The notes beneath the pieces were generated by a model. The model searched no databases, was not told the DNA's origin, and saw only the letters and a list, made by a program, of their open reading frames with translations. Below, one piece after another: positions 46,486 to 54,482 of a stretch of DNA of 64,000 nt (within the stretch, counting starts at the first letter, position 1; each line of letters begins with the position of its first letter). This DNA comes from Phycisphaerae bacterium. GTDB lineage: Bacteria > Planctomycetota > Phycisphaerae > UBA1845 > PWPN01. Location of the stretch: contig JAAYDF010000104.1 of assembly GCA_012729395.1 (NCBI GenBank), positions 1 through 64,000 of the forward strand. The letters run 5' to 3'. A program made the position numbers and the translations under genes.

Positions 46486-47271
46486 ATGCAGAATCACTTC
46501 AAGAGCCTGGCGGTGTCGGTGGTTTGCCTGTTTCCGCTCTTCGCGACGGTCGGTTGCGCGACGTCGGACGTGATCGAGCACGCGGGACGTTCGCACGAGG
46601 AGAGGGAAGAACTCATCAGGCCGGGCGACCTCGGCGGTGCTGCCGACAACCGACGATGGTTGTTTGATTTCTGGAACAAGCAGGTGGTCCGCGAAGATGT
46701 GCTCGTGGGCACCGTGTTCATGGGCGACTCGATCACCGAGTTCTGGAACCTGCCGGTGTATTTCACCGCGACCAACGGGATCATGCAGAACCGCGGCATC
46801 GGCGGCGACGTGGCCTCGGTGATGGCGAAGCGTTTCCAGGCGGATGTGGTCCAACTCCTGCCCCGCAACGTCGTCATCCTGGCCGGCTCGAACGACGTGA
46901 CCATCATGCTCACGCAGAAGAAGGATGAAGCGGATATCGTCCGCGAGGTGAGCGCATCGATCGTGGCCATGATGGACCAGGCGCGTGCGGCCGGGATCAA
47001 TACGCTGGTCTGCTCGATCCTGCCGACGCGCAGCGGCCACATCACGCACGCGGCAGGCAAACCGATCATCGCGGCCATCAACGAGCACATCAAGACCGCT
47101 TCTGCGGCCAAAGGCTGCATCTACGTAGACTACGCCGCCCAGATGAGCGACGAAGCGGGCGACCTCCGCAAGGAGTTGGCCTACGATAGCGTGCATCCCA
47201 ACTATGCCGGCTACGAGGTCATGACCCGAATGCTCAGGGACGCCGCCGCCCGGCACGGCCTGCGGCTCTAG
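46486..47271 (+). CDS. SGNH/GDSL hydrolase lipoprotein
   Basis: 261 residues from the ATG at 46486. The lipobox is LFATVGCAT. SGNH blocks: FMGDSITEFW (Ser), NRGIGGDV, ILAGSNDVTI (Asn) and SVHPNYAGYEVM (His, with Asp two residues before Ser-Val). Typical of platelet-activating-factor acetylhydrolase-like or acyl-carbohydrate esterases. It is last in the operon of dehydrogenase, SorC, GDPD, OPA and PfkB genes, 78 bases after the kinase. Confidence 0.85.
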   Translation: MQNHFKSLAVSVVCLFPLFATVGCATSDVIEHAGRSHEEREELIRPGDLGGAADNRRWLFDFWNKQVVREDVLVGTVFMGDSITEFWNLPVYFTATNGIMQNRGIGGDVASVMAKRFQADVVQLLPRNVVILAGSNDVTIMLTQKKDEADIVREVSASIVAMMDQARAAGINTLVCSILPTRSGHITHAAGKPIIAAINEHIKTASAAKGCIYVDYAAQMSDEAGDLRKELAYDSVHPNYAGYEVMTRMLRDAAARHGLRL

Positions 47272-47448
47272 TGGTCTGTGCCAGATATCGTGTGACACAG
47301 CTGTGGCCAGGGCGAGACGCCCTGGGCCCCGCCAAGAGCTTCGTGGGACAAGGCCCCGGCTTCGGCAATGCCAAATGCTGGACCCAATGCGCTGGCGGGC
47401 GGTAGACTAGGGCACACGCAGTGGCGAGGAGCAAGCTCCAACCGCCCG

Positions 47449-47645
47449 CGCGGCCAACGAGCCCCAAGCGCGAGCGCGGGGTTTCGCGCGGAACGCCGAC
47501 GTCCGGGAGCGAACACGCGCGCGGCCAACGAGCCCCAGGCGCGAGCGCGGGCTTTCGCGTGGAACGCCGACGTCCGGGAGCGAACACACGCGCGCGGCCA
47601 ACGAGCCCCAAGCGCGAGCGCGGGGTTTCGCGTGGAGTGCCGGCG
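47449..47645. repeat. Tandem 71-73-bp GC-rich repeats
   Basis: Three units (the third shortened) begin with GGCCAACGAGCCCCAAGCGC at 47452, 47523 and 47596. Each contains GAGCGCGGG, TTTCGCG and ACGCCGACGTCCGGGAGCGAA. Translated frames give low-complexity SPKRERG-type peptides, which I do not accept as genes. This type of repeat is familiar in Planctomycetota genomes. It ends where an inverted-orientation relative begins (47720-47815). Confidence 0.88.
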
Positions 47646-47719
47646 GCCATCAATGAGCACCCCATACCTGCCAACGGGTAACGCTGGGCGCGCGGGGTGT
47701 ACGTCGCTGACGCTCCACA

Positions 47720-47815
47720 TCCCGTCGCTCGCGCTCCGGGCTCGTTGATGGACCGCGTCGGTTGCGCTCCGGGCTCATCGGGGATTGTCCCCGCTTGCGC
47801 TCCGGGCTCGTTGGT
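47720..47815. repeat. Inverted-orientation short repeats related to the tandem array
   Basis: GCGCTCCGGGCTC occurs three times within about 95 bases (near 47729, 47766 and 47801). The reverse complement of the best copy (AACGAGCCCGGAGCGCAAGC) matches the start of the 47449 array units (AACGAGCCCCAAGCGCGAGC). The two blocks therefore form one large inverted arrangement in the gap before the AGE-type gene. Confidence 0.7.
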
Positions 47816-47947
47816 GAGCCTGCACGCGAAGCACTGCTCACAGAGCCCTGGCGCACGAATGTGTGTACGCGGTTAGCGCTGCTCATGGAGAAGTGGTGTA
47901 CAGTGCGGCAACCGGATTCTGACGCTGGCCAGAACGAGGTACGGCTG

Positions 47948-49123
47948 ATGGATTTCCGCGATTTGACGGAACAATATCGCACGACGTTGCTGGAGGATGT
48001 GATCCCGTTCTGGACGCGACACGCGATCGACGCCAACGGCGGGATCAACACCTGCATCGCCGACGACGGCCGGGTGGTCAGCCGCGACCGCTGGAACTGG
48101 TCGCAGTGGCGGGCGGTGTGGGTCTTCAGCAAGCTGTACAACGCCATCGAGCGGCGGAGCGACTGGTTGGACATCGCTCGCGGCATCTACAACTTCGTAA
48201 CCACCCATGGCCCGCTGCCCGACGGGCATTGGCCGCTGCTGCTCGACGGCGATGGGTGCCTGCAACGCGGCTACGAGAGCATCTACGTCGACGGCTTCGC
48301 CATCTACGGGTTGGTCGAGCTGTGGCGAGCGACGGGCGACCCCGCGGTTCTGGACTTGGCCATGCGAACGTTCGAGGCAGCGGAGCATTCGCTGCACAAC
48401 GACGACCCGCTGCCGGCTTGGCCGTACCCCATCCCCTCGGGCCAACTCAACCACGGCGTAAGCATGCTCTCGTCGTTGGTCTATCACGAGTTGGCGGAGG
48501 CCACCGGCGACGCGCGTGTTCGCGACGCGGCAAACAGTCATCACCGCCGGGTAATGAACACGTTCCTGCGGTCCGGCCGGGGCCTGCTGCTGGAGTGGTC
48601 GCACCGCGACGGCCGCGAGGTGGGCCCACCGGAGGGCACGGTCGTCCTGCCGGGACACGCGATCGAGTCGATGTGGTTCCAGATGCACATCGCGAGGGCC
48701 GCCGCCGACCGGGCCACGCAGGATCGGGCGGTGCAGGCCATTCGTCGCCATCTGGAGATCGGCTGGGATGCCGAACATGGCGGGCTGTTTCTGGCGGTGG
48801 ACGCCGACGGCCGGGCGGAGGTTGCCTGGCCGTTTCATGATACCAAGCTCTGGTGGCCGCACACCGAGGCCCTTTACGCGACGCTGCTGGCCTACGAGCA
48901 CAGTGGCGAGCGGTGGTGCCTCGACTGGCATGAGCGTGTGCGGGAGTACAGTTACGCGCACTACCCGGTGCCCGCGCACGGTGAGTGGACGCAGAAGCTC
49001 GACCGCCTCGGCCGACCGATCACCACGGTGGTCGCCCTGCCGGTCAAGGATCCGTTTCACCTGCCGCGGGCGTTGCTGTACTGCATCGAGGCACTCGAAA
49101 GGTGTCAGGAACCTTTTCCGTGA
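47948..49123 (+). CDS. AGE-family epimerase (N-acylglucosamine 2-epimerase-like)
   Basis: 391 residues from the ATG at 47948 (GAGG upstream). The (alpha/alpha)6 barrel family motifs are RWNWSQWRAVWVFSKLY near residue 45, VLPGHAIESMWFQMHIA near residue 233 (the conserved GHxxExxW) and DTKLWWPHTEALYATLLA near residue 300. AGE enzymes interconvert ManNAc/GlcNAc, or mannose and glucose in related members. A sialidase-like gene lies two genes downstream, so an amino-sugar or sialic-acid link is possible but not shown. Confidence 0.87.
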   Translation: MDFRDLTEQYRTTLLEDVIPFWTRHAIDANGGINTCIADDGRVVSRDRWNWSQWRAVWVFSKLYNAIERRSDWLDIARGIYNFVTTHGPLPDGHWPLLLDGDGCLQRGYESIYVDGFAIYGLVELWRATGDPAVLDLAMRTFEAAEHSLHNDDPLPAWPYPIPSGQLNHGVSMLSSLVYHELAEATGDARVRDAANSHHRRVMNTFLRSGRGLLLEWSHRDGREVGPPEGTVVLPGHAIESMWFQMHIARAAADRATQDRAVQAIRRHLEIGWDAEHGGLFLAVDADGRAEVAWPFHDTKLWWPHTEALYATLLAYEHSGERWCLDWHERVREYSYAHYPVPAHGEWTQKLDRLGRPITTVVALPVKDPFHLPRALLYCIEALERCQEPFP

Positions 49124-49204
49124 GCAAGGCGGCAGCTCAGCCGCCCCACGCACCATCCAGGGTACCGGCACCGCTTGGGCCAAGCACTGAAGGATGGACA
49201 CAAC

Positions 49205-51205
49205 ATGAACCAGCGACACACCTGGGAACGCATGGGTATCATCGTGACGTGGGTGACCGCGAGCGTCGCGGGCCAGGCACTCCGAGAACCCGACCGCGGC
49301 GAGCCGGGGGATGTCATGATCCAGGAGTACATGCGACACGAGGCGGAGCGCATCGACGGGGCTTTTCTGGAGGGCATCGCGACGGCGAAGGATTGGCGGG
49401 ACGCCCGCCCGGCGCTGCTCGAAGAGTACCTCTACATGCTGGGCCTATGGCCATTGCCGGCAAAGACCGACCTGCACGTCCAGGTGACCGGCACGCTGGA
49501 TCGCGGCGACTTCCTCGTCGACAAGCTGCACTACCAGAGCCGCCCCGGCCTGTACGTGACCGCGAACCTCTACCGCCCCAAACACGCCGAGCCCGGCAAG
49601 CGCCTGCCCGCCATCCTGTACGTCTGCGGGCATAGCAACATGGGGCGCGACGGCAACAAAACCAACTACCAGGCCCACGGCATCTGGTTCGCCCGGCACG
49701 GGTACATATGCCTGACCGTCGACACCCTGCAATTGGGCGAGATCGCGTCGATCCACCACGGCACCTACCGCGAGAAACGCTGGTGGTGGCATTCGCGGGG
49801 CTATACCCCTGCCGGCGTCGAATGCTGGAACGGCATCCGCGGCATCGACTACCTCATCAGCCGGCCCGATGTCGATCCGGAACGCATCGGCGTCACCGGC
49901 ATCAGCGGAGGTGGGGCCGCCACCTTCTGGGTCGCCGCCGCCGATGAGCGCGTCAAGGTCGCCGTCCCCGTCAGCGGCATGGCCGACCTGGTCTCCTATG
50001 TGCCTCATCGTGTTATCAACGGCCACTGCGACTGCATGTTCATGCACAACGCGTTCAGTTGGCCTTGGACCCAGATCGCCGCCCTGGTCGCCCCGCGTCC
50101 GCTGCTCTTCGTCAACAGCGACCAAGACCGCATCTTCCCCATGGACGCCAACGAGCGCGTCATCAACCGGCTCGAGCGACTCTACAGCCTCTTCGGGGCC
50201 GGCCATCACCTCGAGGCCATGGTCAGCATCGGCGGGCACGCCTATCGCGAGGATATTCGCAAGGGCGCGTACCGCTTCCTCAACATCTACCTCAAAGGCG
50301 ACCCGTCTGAAGTGACCGACAGCGAGATCGACCTGGTCTTTGAAGATGACGACGGCAAGGACTTCCCAATCCCGCGCGAGGAGCTGCGGGTCTTCCCCGC
50401 CGACAGCGACCTGCCGACCGATGCACTCAATGCCGAGATCGATCGGCACTTCGTGCCCATGGCCAGCGTGGCCGTGCCGGCCGCCGGCGAGTTTGACTCC
50501 TGGAAGCAGGGGCTGCTGGCCGAGCTGCGTCGGGTGACCTTCCGCCGATTGCCCGAGCGCATGGCCCCGGCACAACCGGTCGGCGAGCCGGACGGCCCCG
50601 ACCAGCGGCTCACCGCCGAGGAAGGTGCCGAGTATCTGCTGACCGTTCTGCGCGCCGAGGGCAAGCGAAGCTGGCTGGTGGTACTGGGCGAAGACGATCA
50701 GCCCGGCACATCGCCCGCATGGATGGAGGGCCTCGCTCAGGCCGACGATCGAATCTACCTGTGTGAGCCACGGGGCATCGGCCGAACCCGATGGACACGC
50801 AAGAACCCGCCGAACTACGTCGAACGCTGCCACGCGCTGCTGGGCTGGACGGTGGACACCGGCCGTGTGTGGGACATCGCCGCCGCGGCGCGATTCATTC
50901 GACAACGTCACAGCAGCGAGAATATCCAAGTGGTAGGACGGGGCCCGGGCGGCGTGCTCGGCGCGTACGCGGCCTTGTTCGAGCCGGAGATCACCGGCGC
51001 CGTCGTGCTGGCGCCCCCCACAGGCCACATGGAAGCCCAAGCCCCGCAGTTTCTGAACGTGCTGCGAGTCTGCGACCTACCCGAGGTACTCGGAATGCTC
51101 GCCCCGCGCCCCTTGATCCTGCGACAGGCGCCGCAAGCCTTGGCGGCCAAGGCGAGGGCGATTTACAACGCAGCCGGCGTCAAGAGCAAGTGTACAACCG
51201 AATGA
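49205..51205 (+). CDS. Two-domain alpha/beta-hydrolase, acetyl-xylan-esterase-like
   Basis: 666 residues from the ATG at 49205. The first domain (about 90-370) has LPAILYVCGHSNMGR, nucleophile GITGISGGG-like (VTGISGGGAATFW), acid VNSDQDRIFPMD and His in SIGGHAYRED, as in acetyl-xylan-esterase and dienelactone-hydrolase-like enzymes of this phylum. The second domain (about 470-660) keeps the fold, but its nucleophile elbow reads VVGRGPGGVLG, with Gly in place of Ser, so it is probably inactive. A weak N-terminal hydrophobic segment may be an export signal. It lies between the AGE and sialidase-like genes. Confidence 0.8.
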   Translation: MNQRHTWERMGIIVTWVTASVAGQALREPDRGEPGDVMIQEYMRHEAERIDGAFLEGIATAKDWRDARPALLEEYLYMLGLWPLPAKTDLHVQVTGTLDRGDFLVDKLHYQSRPGLYVTANLYRPKHAEPGKRLPAILYVCGHSNMGRDGNKTNYQAHGIWFARHGYICLTVDTLQLGEIASIHHGTYREKRWWWHSRGYTPAGVECWNGIRGIDYLISRPDVDPERIGVTGISGGGAATFWVAAADERVKVAVPVSGMADLVSYVPHRVINGHCDCMFMHNAFSWPWTQIAALVAPRPLLFVNSDQDRIFPMDANERVINRLERLYSLFGAGHHLEAMVSIGGHAYREDIRKGAYRFLNIYLKGDPSEVTDSEIDLVFEDDDGKDFPIPREELRVFPADSDLPTDALNAEIDRHFVPMASVAVPAAGEFDSWKQGLLAELRRVTFRRLPERMAPAQPVGEPDGPDQRLTAEEGAEYLLTVLRAEGKRSWLVVLGEDDQPGTSPAWMEGLAQADDRIYLCEPRGIGRTRWTRKNPPNYVERCHALLGWTVDTGRVWDIAAAARFIRQRHSSENIQVVGRGPGGVLGAYAALFEPEITGAVVLAPPTGHMEAQAPQFLNVLRVCDLPEVLGMLAPRPLILRQAPQALAAKARAIYNAAGVKSKCTTE

Positions 51206-51283
51206 TGCCCCGGTTGCCTGGCGTCTGGTGGCGCCAATCACCCGGCCGGCCCAGGACGAAAGCTTTCTCAGGAGACGATGGCA

Positions 51284-52474
51284 ATGATCAAACCCGCACT
51301 GCACCACGTGTCGAGGCGTTCCTTTGTGAAGGCCGGGGGAGCTCTGGCGGCAGCCGCTCTGCTGGGTGTGCCGCGAAAAGCCAAGGCGGCACCCGCCGCC
51401 AACGTGCTCTCAACCACCGTGATCAGCCACAAAGCCCACAACTACCACGGCTGGCCCACCATCGCCAGAACACGAGCGGGCAGACTACTTGTGGCTTGGT
51501 CGGGTGGACGCGAAGGACACGTCTGCCCCTTCGGGCGCGTCGATTACATGACCTCTGACGACGGCGGCGAATCGTGGGCCTGGCCGCGAACTCTGCTCGA
51601 CAGCGCCATCGACGACCGCGACGCCGGCGTCGTCGAGACCGCCCAGGGCAGCATCCTCGTCACCACCTTTACATCACTTGCCTACGAGCACGTGCTGGCG
51701 ACCGGCGAGAAAAAAGCCCCAGGCGAGCAAGGCGCCTGGTCGGCCGGGCGGCTCCAATCCTGGCGAGCGGCACAGCGCCGCTTCACCGCCGAGCAACGCA
51801 AGGCAGACCTCGGCGAGTGGATGATTCGCTCCACCGACGGCGGCCTCACTTGGTCGGCTCGCTATCCGTCCATCGTCAATAGCCCGCATGGCCCCATTCA
51901 GCTCGCGGACGGCCGGCTGCTTTATGCGGGCAGGCAACTCTGGTCGAAGCCCAATCGCGTCGGCGTATGCGAATCGACCGACGACGGCCAGTCATGGCAC
52001 TGGCTTGCGGAGATCCCCGCCCGGCCCGGCGATGACGCCGAGAGCTATCATGAGCTGCACGCCACCGAGGCCGCCGACGGCCGAATCGTCGTCCACATCC
52101 GCAATCACAACAAAACCAACAACGACGAAACCATCCAAACCGAGTCCACCGACGGCGGCAAGACTTGGGCGGTGCCGCGACCCATCGGCGTCTGGGGGCT
52201 GCCCTCCGCCCTGACCAGGCTTCGCAACGGGAACCTGCTGATGACCTACGGCCATCGGCGAGCACCGCTGGGCAACCAAGCCAGGGTCAGCACCGATCAC
52301 GGCAAAACATGGTCCGAGCCGCTGATGATCTCCACCGACGGAACCTCCGGCGACCTCGGCTACCCCAGCACCGTCCAGCTCGACGACGGCACTTTAGTGA
52401 CTGTCTGGTACGAGGCCATGAAGGGAGATTGGCGGGCCGTCCTCCGCCAAGCCCGCTGGAAGCTCAACATGTGA
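51284..52474 (+). CDS. Sialidase-like (BNR repeat) Tat-exported protein
   Basis: 396 residues. The ATG at 51284 has AGGAGA eight bases upstream; the ATG at 51278 is an alternative. Tat signal SRRSFVKAGGALAAAALLG. Asp-box blades: TSDDGGESWAW, STDGGLTWSA, STDDGQSWHW, STDGGKTWAV and STDHGKTWSE. It is a clear homologue of the protein at 16664-17890 (shared GWPTIA, PFGRV, YHELH, GYPSTVQL/GYPASVQL), but its DNA is GC-rich like its surroundings. Cleavage of sialic acid or another sugar is likely but unproven. Confidence 0.85.
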   Translation: MIKPALHHVSRRSFVKAGGALAAAALLGVPRKAKAAPAANVLSTTVISHKAHNYHGWPTIARTRAGRLLVAWSGGREGHVCPFGRVDYMTSDDGGESWAWPRTLLDSAIDDRDAGVVETAQGSILVTTFTSLAYEHVLATGEKKAPGEQGAWSAGRLQSWRAAQRRFTAEQRKADLGEWMIRSTDGGLTWSARYPSIVNSPHGPIQLADGRLLYAGRQLWSKPNRVGVCESTDDGQSWHWLAEIPARPGDDAESYHELHATEAADGRIVVHIRNHNKTNNDETIQTESTDGGKTWAVPRPIGVWGLPSALTRLRNGNLLMTYGHRRAPLGNQARVSTDHGKTWSEPLMISTDGTSGDLGYPSTVQLDDGTLVTVWYEAMKGDWRAVLRQARWKLNM

Positions 52475-52529
52475 CGCGCCCCACCCTCAGTGGCACACCC
52501 CCAGGGGGGAGCCTTATCCCACCCCGAAG

Positions 52530-52925
52530 GGGCGCCGGGCTGTGGCCGCGTGTGCAATGAGCGGAAGGCAGATGAAACCCGTGGACAACGAGCCCTCGCC
52601 CACCGCGAACTGACACCCCTTCCCAAGCCCCGGTAGGGGCGAAGGGCTGTAGCCACGGGTGCAGTGAGCCCAAGGCGAACGAAACCCGTGGGCAACGAGC
52701 CCGCACCGTATATTCCACCCCGGAGGGGTGGAGGATGGAGGCGACAGATCAGCCGGTCCGCGGATGGGCCAACACGAAGTCAACACCGTGCACACTCCCC
52801 TCCTTCGCCCCTGCCGGGGCGAGCGGAAATGACAACACACGCTCGGTATCCACGGGTTGCGCGTCGGGCGGCTACGCCGCCGCGCCGCTCCACCCGTGGC
52901 TACAGCCCTTGACCCCTCCGGGGTC
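52530..52925. repeat. Compound repeat cassette copy 1 (RAYT-derived, non-autonomous)
   Basis: The cassette has a degenerate then an intact left hairpin (AGGGCTGTAGCCACGGGTG ... ACCCGTGG), a middle with CACCCCGGAGGGGTGGAGG and CGACAGATCAGCCGGTCC, then a right hairpin (CCACGGGTTGCGCG ... CACCCGTGGCTACA) and TTGACCCC. The whole unit recurs almost unchanged at 53930-54345. The same left and right ends also bracket the transposase gene at 53165-53617. It carries no gene. Confidence 0.85.
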
Positions 52926-53029
52926 GACTCCCCCGAAGCTACACCCCTCCCGGGCCCTAACGCTACAACCCTTCGCTTGCCCTGCAGTTACCCCCCTTCC
53001 CTCGACCCGAAGTCACACCCATTCCCCCC

Positions 53030-53150
53030 GCCCCGGCAGGGGCGAAGGGCTGTAGCCACGGGTGCAGTAAGCCGAAGGCGAACGAAACCCGTGGACCACG
53101 ACCCCACACCCTATCTCCCCACCCCGGAGGGGTGGAGGATGGAGAGCATG
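53030..53150. repeat. Left-end repeat of the transposase unit
   Basis: The sequence from GGCAGGGGCGAAGGGCTG through the ACCCGTGG hairpin and CCCCGGAGGGGTGGAGG matches the left parts of the cassettes at 52530-52925 and 53930-54345. Where those copies continue with CGACAGATCAGCC, this one turns into transposase DNA. Confidence 0.85.
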
Positions 53151-53164
53151 ATTTGCTTCGCACA

Positions 53165-53617
53165 TCAGTCAAATAGATAACGAGCGTCATACTCGACACC
53201 ATGGGCCCGCAGCAACGCAACAAGTTCCGCCTTGGAATCCCGTGTTTTGTGATGTTCGAGCTGGCTTTCGATGTACCCTTTGACCTTGGACTCGGCCGAC
53301 TTGCTGACCGCAAACACGGCGTAGCCCTCCTGCCAGGCAAAGGCGGCCTGATCCGCGAAGGTCTCGTGCACCCATCGCGACGATCGGGCCTTGACGATCC
53401 GCATCAACTCCGCGACCGTGCCGTCTGTCCGCCATCGCAGCAGCAGGTGAACGTGGTCGGGTGTCCCGCCGACGGCGTAGAGCGTGCCCTTCTCCGCCCG
53501 CACGACGCCCCCGATGTAGTCGTGCAGCCGAGGGCGCACTGCCGGCTTGATCAGTGCCGCTCGCCCCTTCGTCGAAAAGACGATGTGCAGCAGGATCTGC
53601 GAGTAGGTGCCTGGCAT
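53165..53617 (-). CDS. REP-associated tyrosine transposase (IS200/TnpA_REP type)
   Basis: 150 residues from the ATG at 53617. The HUH metal motif is HVHLLLRW near residue 55 (GGTPDHVHLLL), and the catalytic Tyr is in VKGYIESQLEHHKT near residue 115. Other family features: SQILLHIVFSTKGRAALI at the start, SSRWVHETF, and AFAWQEGYAVFAVSKS. These Y1 single-strand transposases (RAYTs) act on palindromic REP sequences. The gene is single, intact and sits inside repeats that match the empty cassettes on both sides, so it may be the source of enzyme for this repeat family. Confidence 0.92.
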   Translation of the reverse strand: MPGTYSQILLHIVFSTKGRAALIKPAVRPRLHDYIGGVVRAEKGTLYAVGGTPDHVHLLLRWRTDGTVAELMRIVKARSSRWVHETFADQAAFAWQEGYAVFAVSKSAESKVKGYIESQLEHHKTRDSKAELVALLRAHGVEYDARYLFD

Positions 53618-53624
53618 AAGGCCC

Positions 53625-53757
53625 TCCTTCGCCCCTGCCGGGGCGAGCGGAAATGACAACACACGCTCGGTATCCACGGGTTGCGCGTCGGGCGGCTGCG
53701 CCGCCGCGCCGCTCCACCCGTGGCTACAACCCTTGACCCCTTCGGGGTCAGCCTCGG
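53625..53757. repeat. Right-end repeat of the transposase unit
   Basis: CTCCTTCGCCCCTGCCGGGG through CGAGCGGAAATGACAACACA, the CCACGGGT/ACCCGTGG hairpin, and CTTGACCCCTTCGGGGTCAG, matches the right halves of the other two cassettes. It lies just upstream of the transposase start. Confidence 0.85.
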
Positions 53758-53775
53758 CCTCACCTCCGAAAGGGT

Positions 53776-53883
53776 CAGCCGCCCGTCGCCTCTTCCACGA
53801 TGCGGATCTCGTCGGCCGCCAGGTCATACAACGCGTACACGAGTTGGTCAATCATACGCCCGGCGCTGGCGAGGAATGGCGAT
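53776..53883 (-). pseudogene. C-terminal scrap of a restriction-modification methylase, copy 1
   Basis: The minus strand reads LASAGRMIDQLVYALYDLAA then DEIRIVEEATGG and a stop, with an in-frame stop just upstream. The pattern IDxLVYxLYxLxxxEIxIVE is the usual C-terminal end of Eco57I/BREX PglX-like and type I methylase proteins. Only about 35 codons remain. The final part recurs at 54392-54470. Confidence 0.6.
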
Positions 53884-53929
53884 CAACCGGCTTCGCCCGG
53901 GCCGTGGCACAATTGCCCGGATCGCACCC

Positions 53930-54345
53930 GCCACGGCAGGGGCGAAGGGCTGTAGCCACGGGTGCAGTGAGCCGAAGGCGAACGAAACCCGTGGACCACG
54001 AGCCCACGCCCACCGCGAACTGACGCCCCCTTCCCAAGCCCCGGCAGGGGCGAAGGGCTGTAGCCACGGGTGCAGTAAGCCGAAGGCGAACGAAACCCGT
54101 GGACCACGAGCCCGCACCGTATATTCCACCCCGGAGGGGTGGAGGATGGGGGCGACAGATCAGCCGGTCCGCGGATGGGCCAACACGAAGTCAACACCGT
54201 GCACACTCCCCTCCTTCGCCCCTGCCGGGGCGAGCGGAAATAGCAACACACGCTCGGTATCCACGGGTTGCGCGTCGGGCGGCTGCGCCGCCGCGCCGCT
54301 CCACCCGTGGCTACAACCCTTGACCCCTTCGGGGTCAGCCTCGAC
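53930..54345. repeat. Compound repeat cassette copy 2
   Basis: It repeats the 52530-52925 unit with two successive left hairpins (each AGGGCTGTAGCCACGGGTG-type), the CCCCGGAGGGGTGGAGG segment, the CGACAGATCAGCCGG middle, and the right hairpin ending CTTGACCCCTTCGGGGTC. Identity to copy 1 is very high, so the copying was recent. Confidence 0.87.
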
Positions 54346-54391
54346 ATCCCTCCCCCCCCATACGTCATCTCCTCCACCTCGCCTCCACAAA

Positions 54392-54470
54392 AGTCAGCCG
54401 CCCGTCGCCTCCTCCACGATGCGGATCTCGAGCAGCGGGGATAAGCCCAGTGACCTGGTCATCTCCATGA
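54392..54470 (-). pseudogene. Methylase C-terminal scrap, copy 2
   Basis: A 3' end encoding EIRIVEEATGG and stop, followed by GACTTT, matches the scrap at 53776-53883. The sequence 5' of EIRIV is different here. As in copy 1, a repeat cassette starts immediately downstream. A duplicated tail is the simplest view. Confidence 0.5.
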
Positions 54471-54482
54471 TCCTGCCGTACC

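Noticed and set aside
47449-47645. Possible CRISPR array
   Set aside because: Only 2-3 units of 71-73 bp with no unique spacers, and no cas genes in the window.
47368-47748. Arg/Pro-rich small proteins in the tandem repeats
   Set aside because: The frames exist in both strands because of repeat composition; no ribosome site and no folded-looking sequence.
47873-51040. Long minus-strand frames opposite the AGE and alpha/beta-hydrolase genes
   Set aside because: They mirror well-supported enzymes and show no domain of their own.
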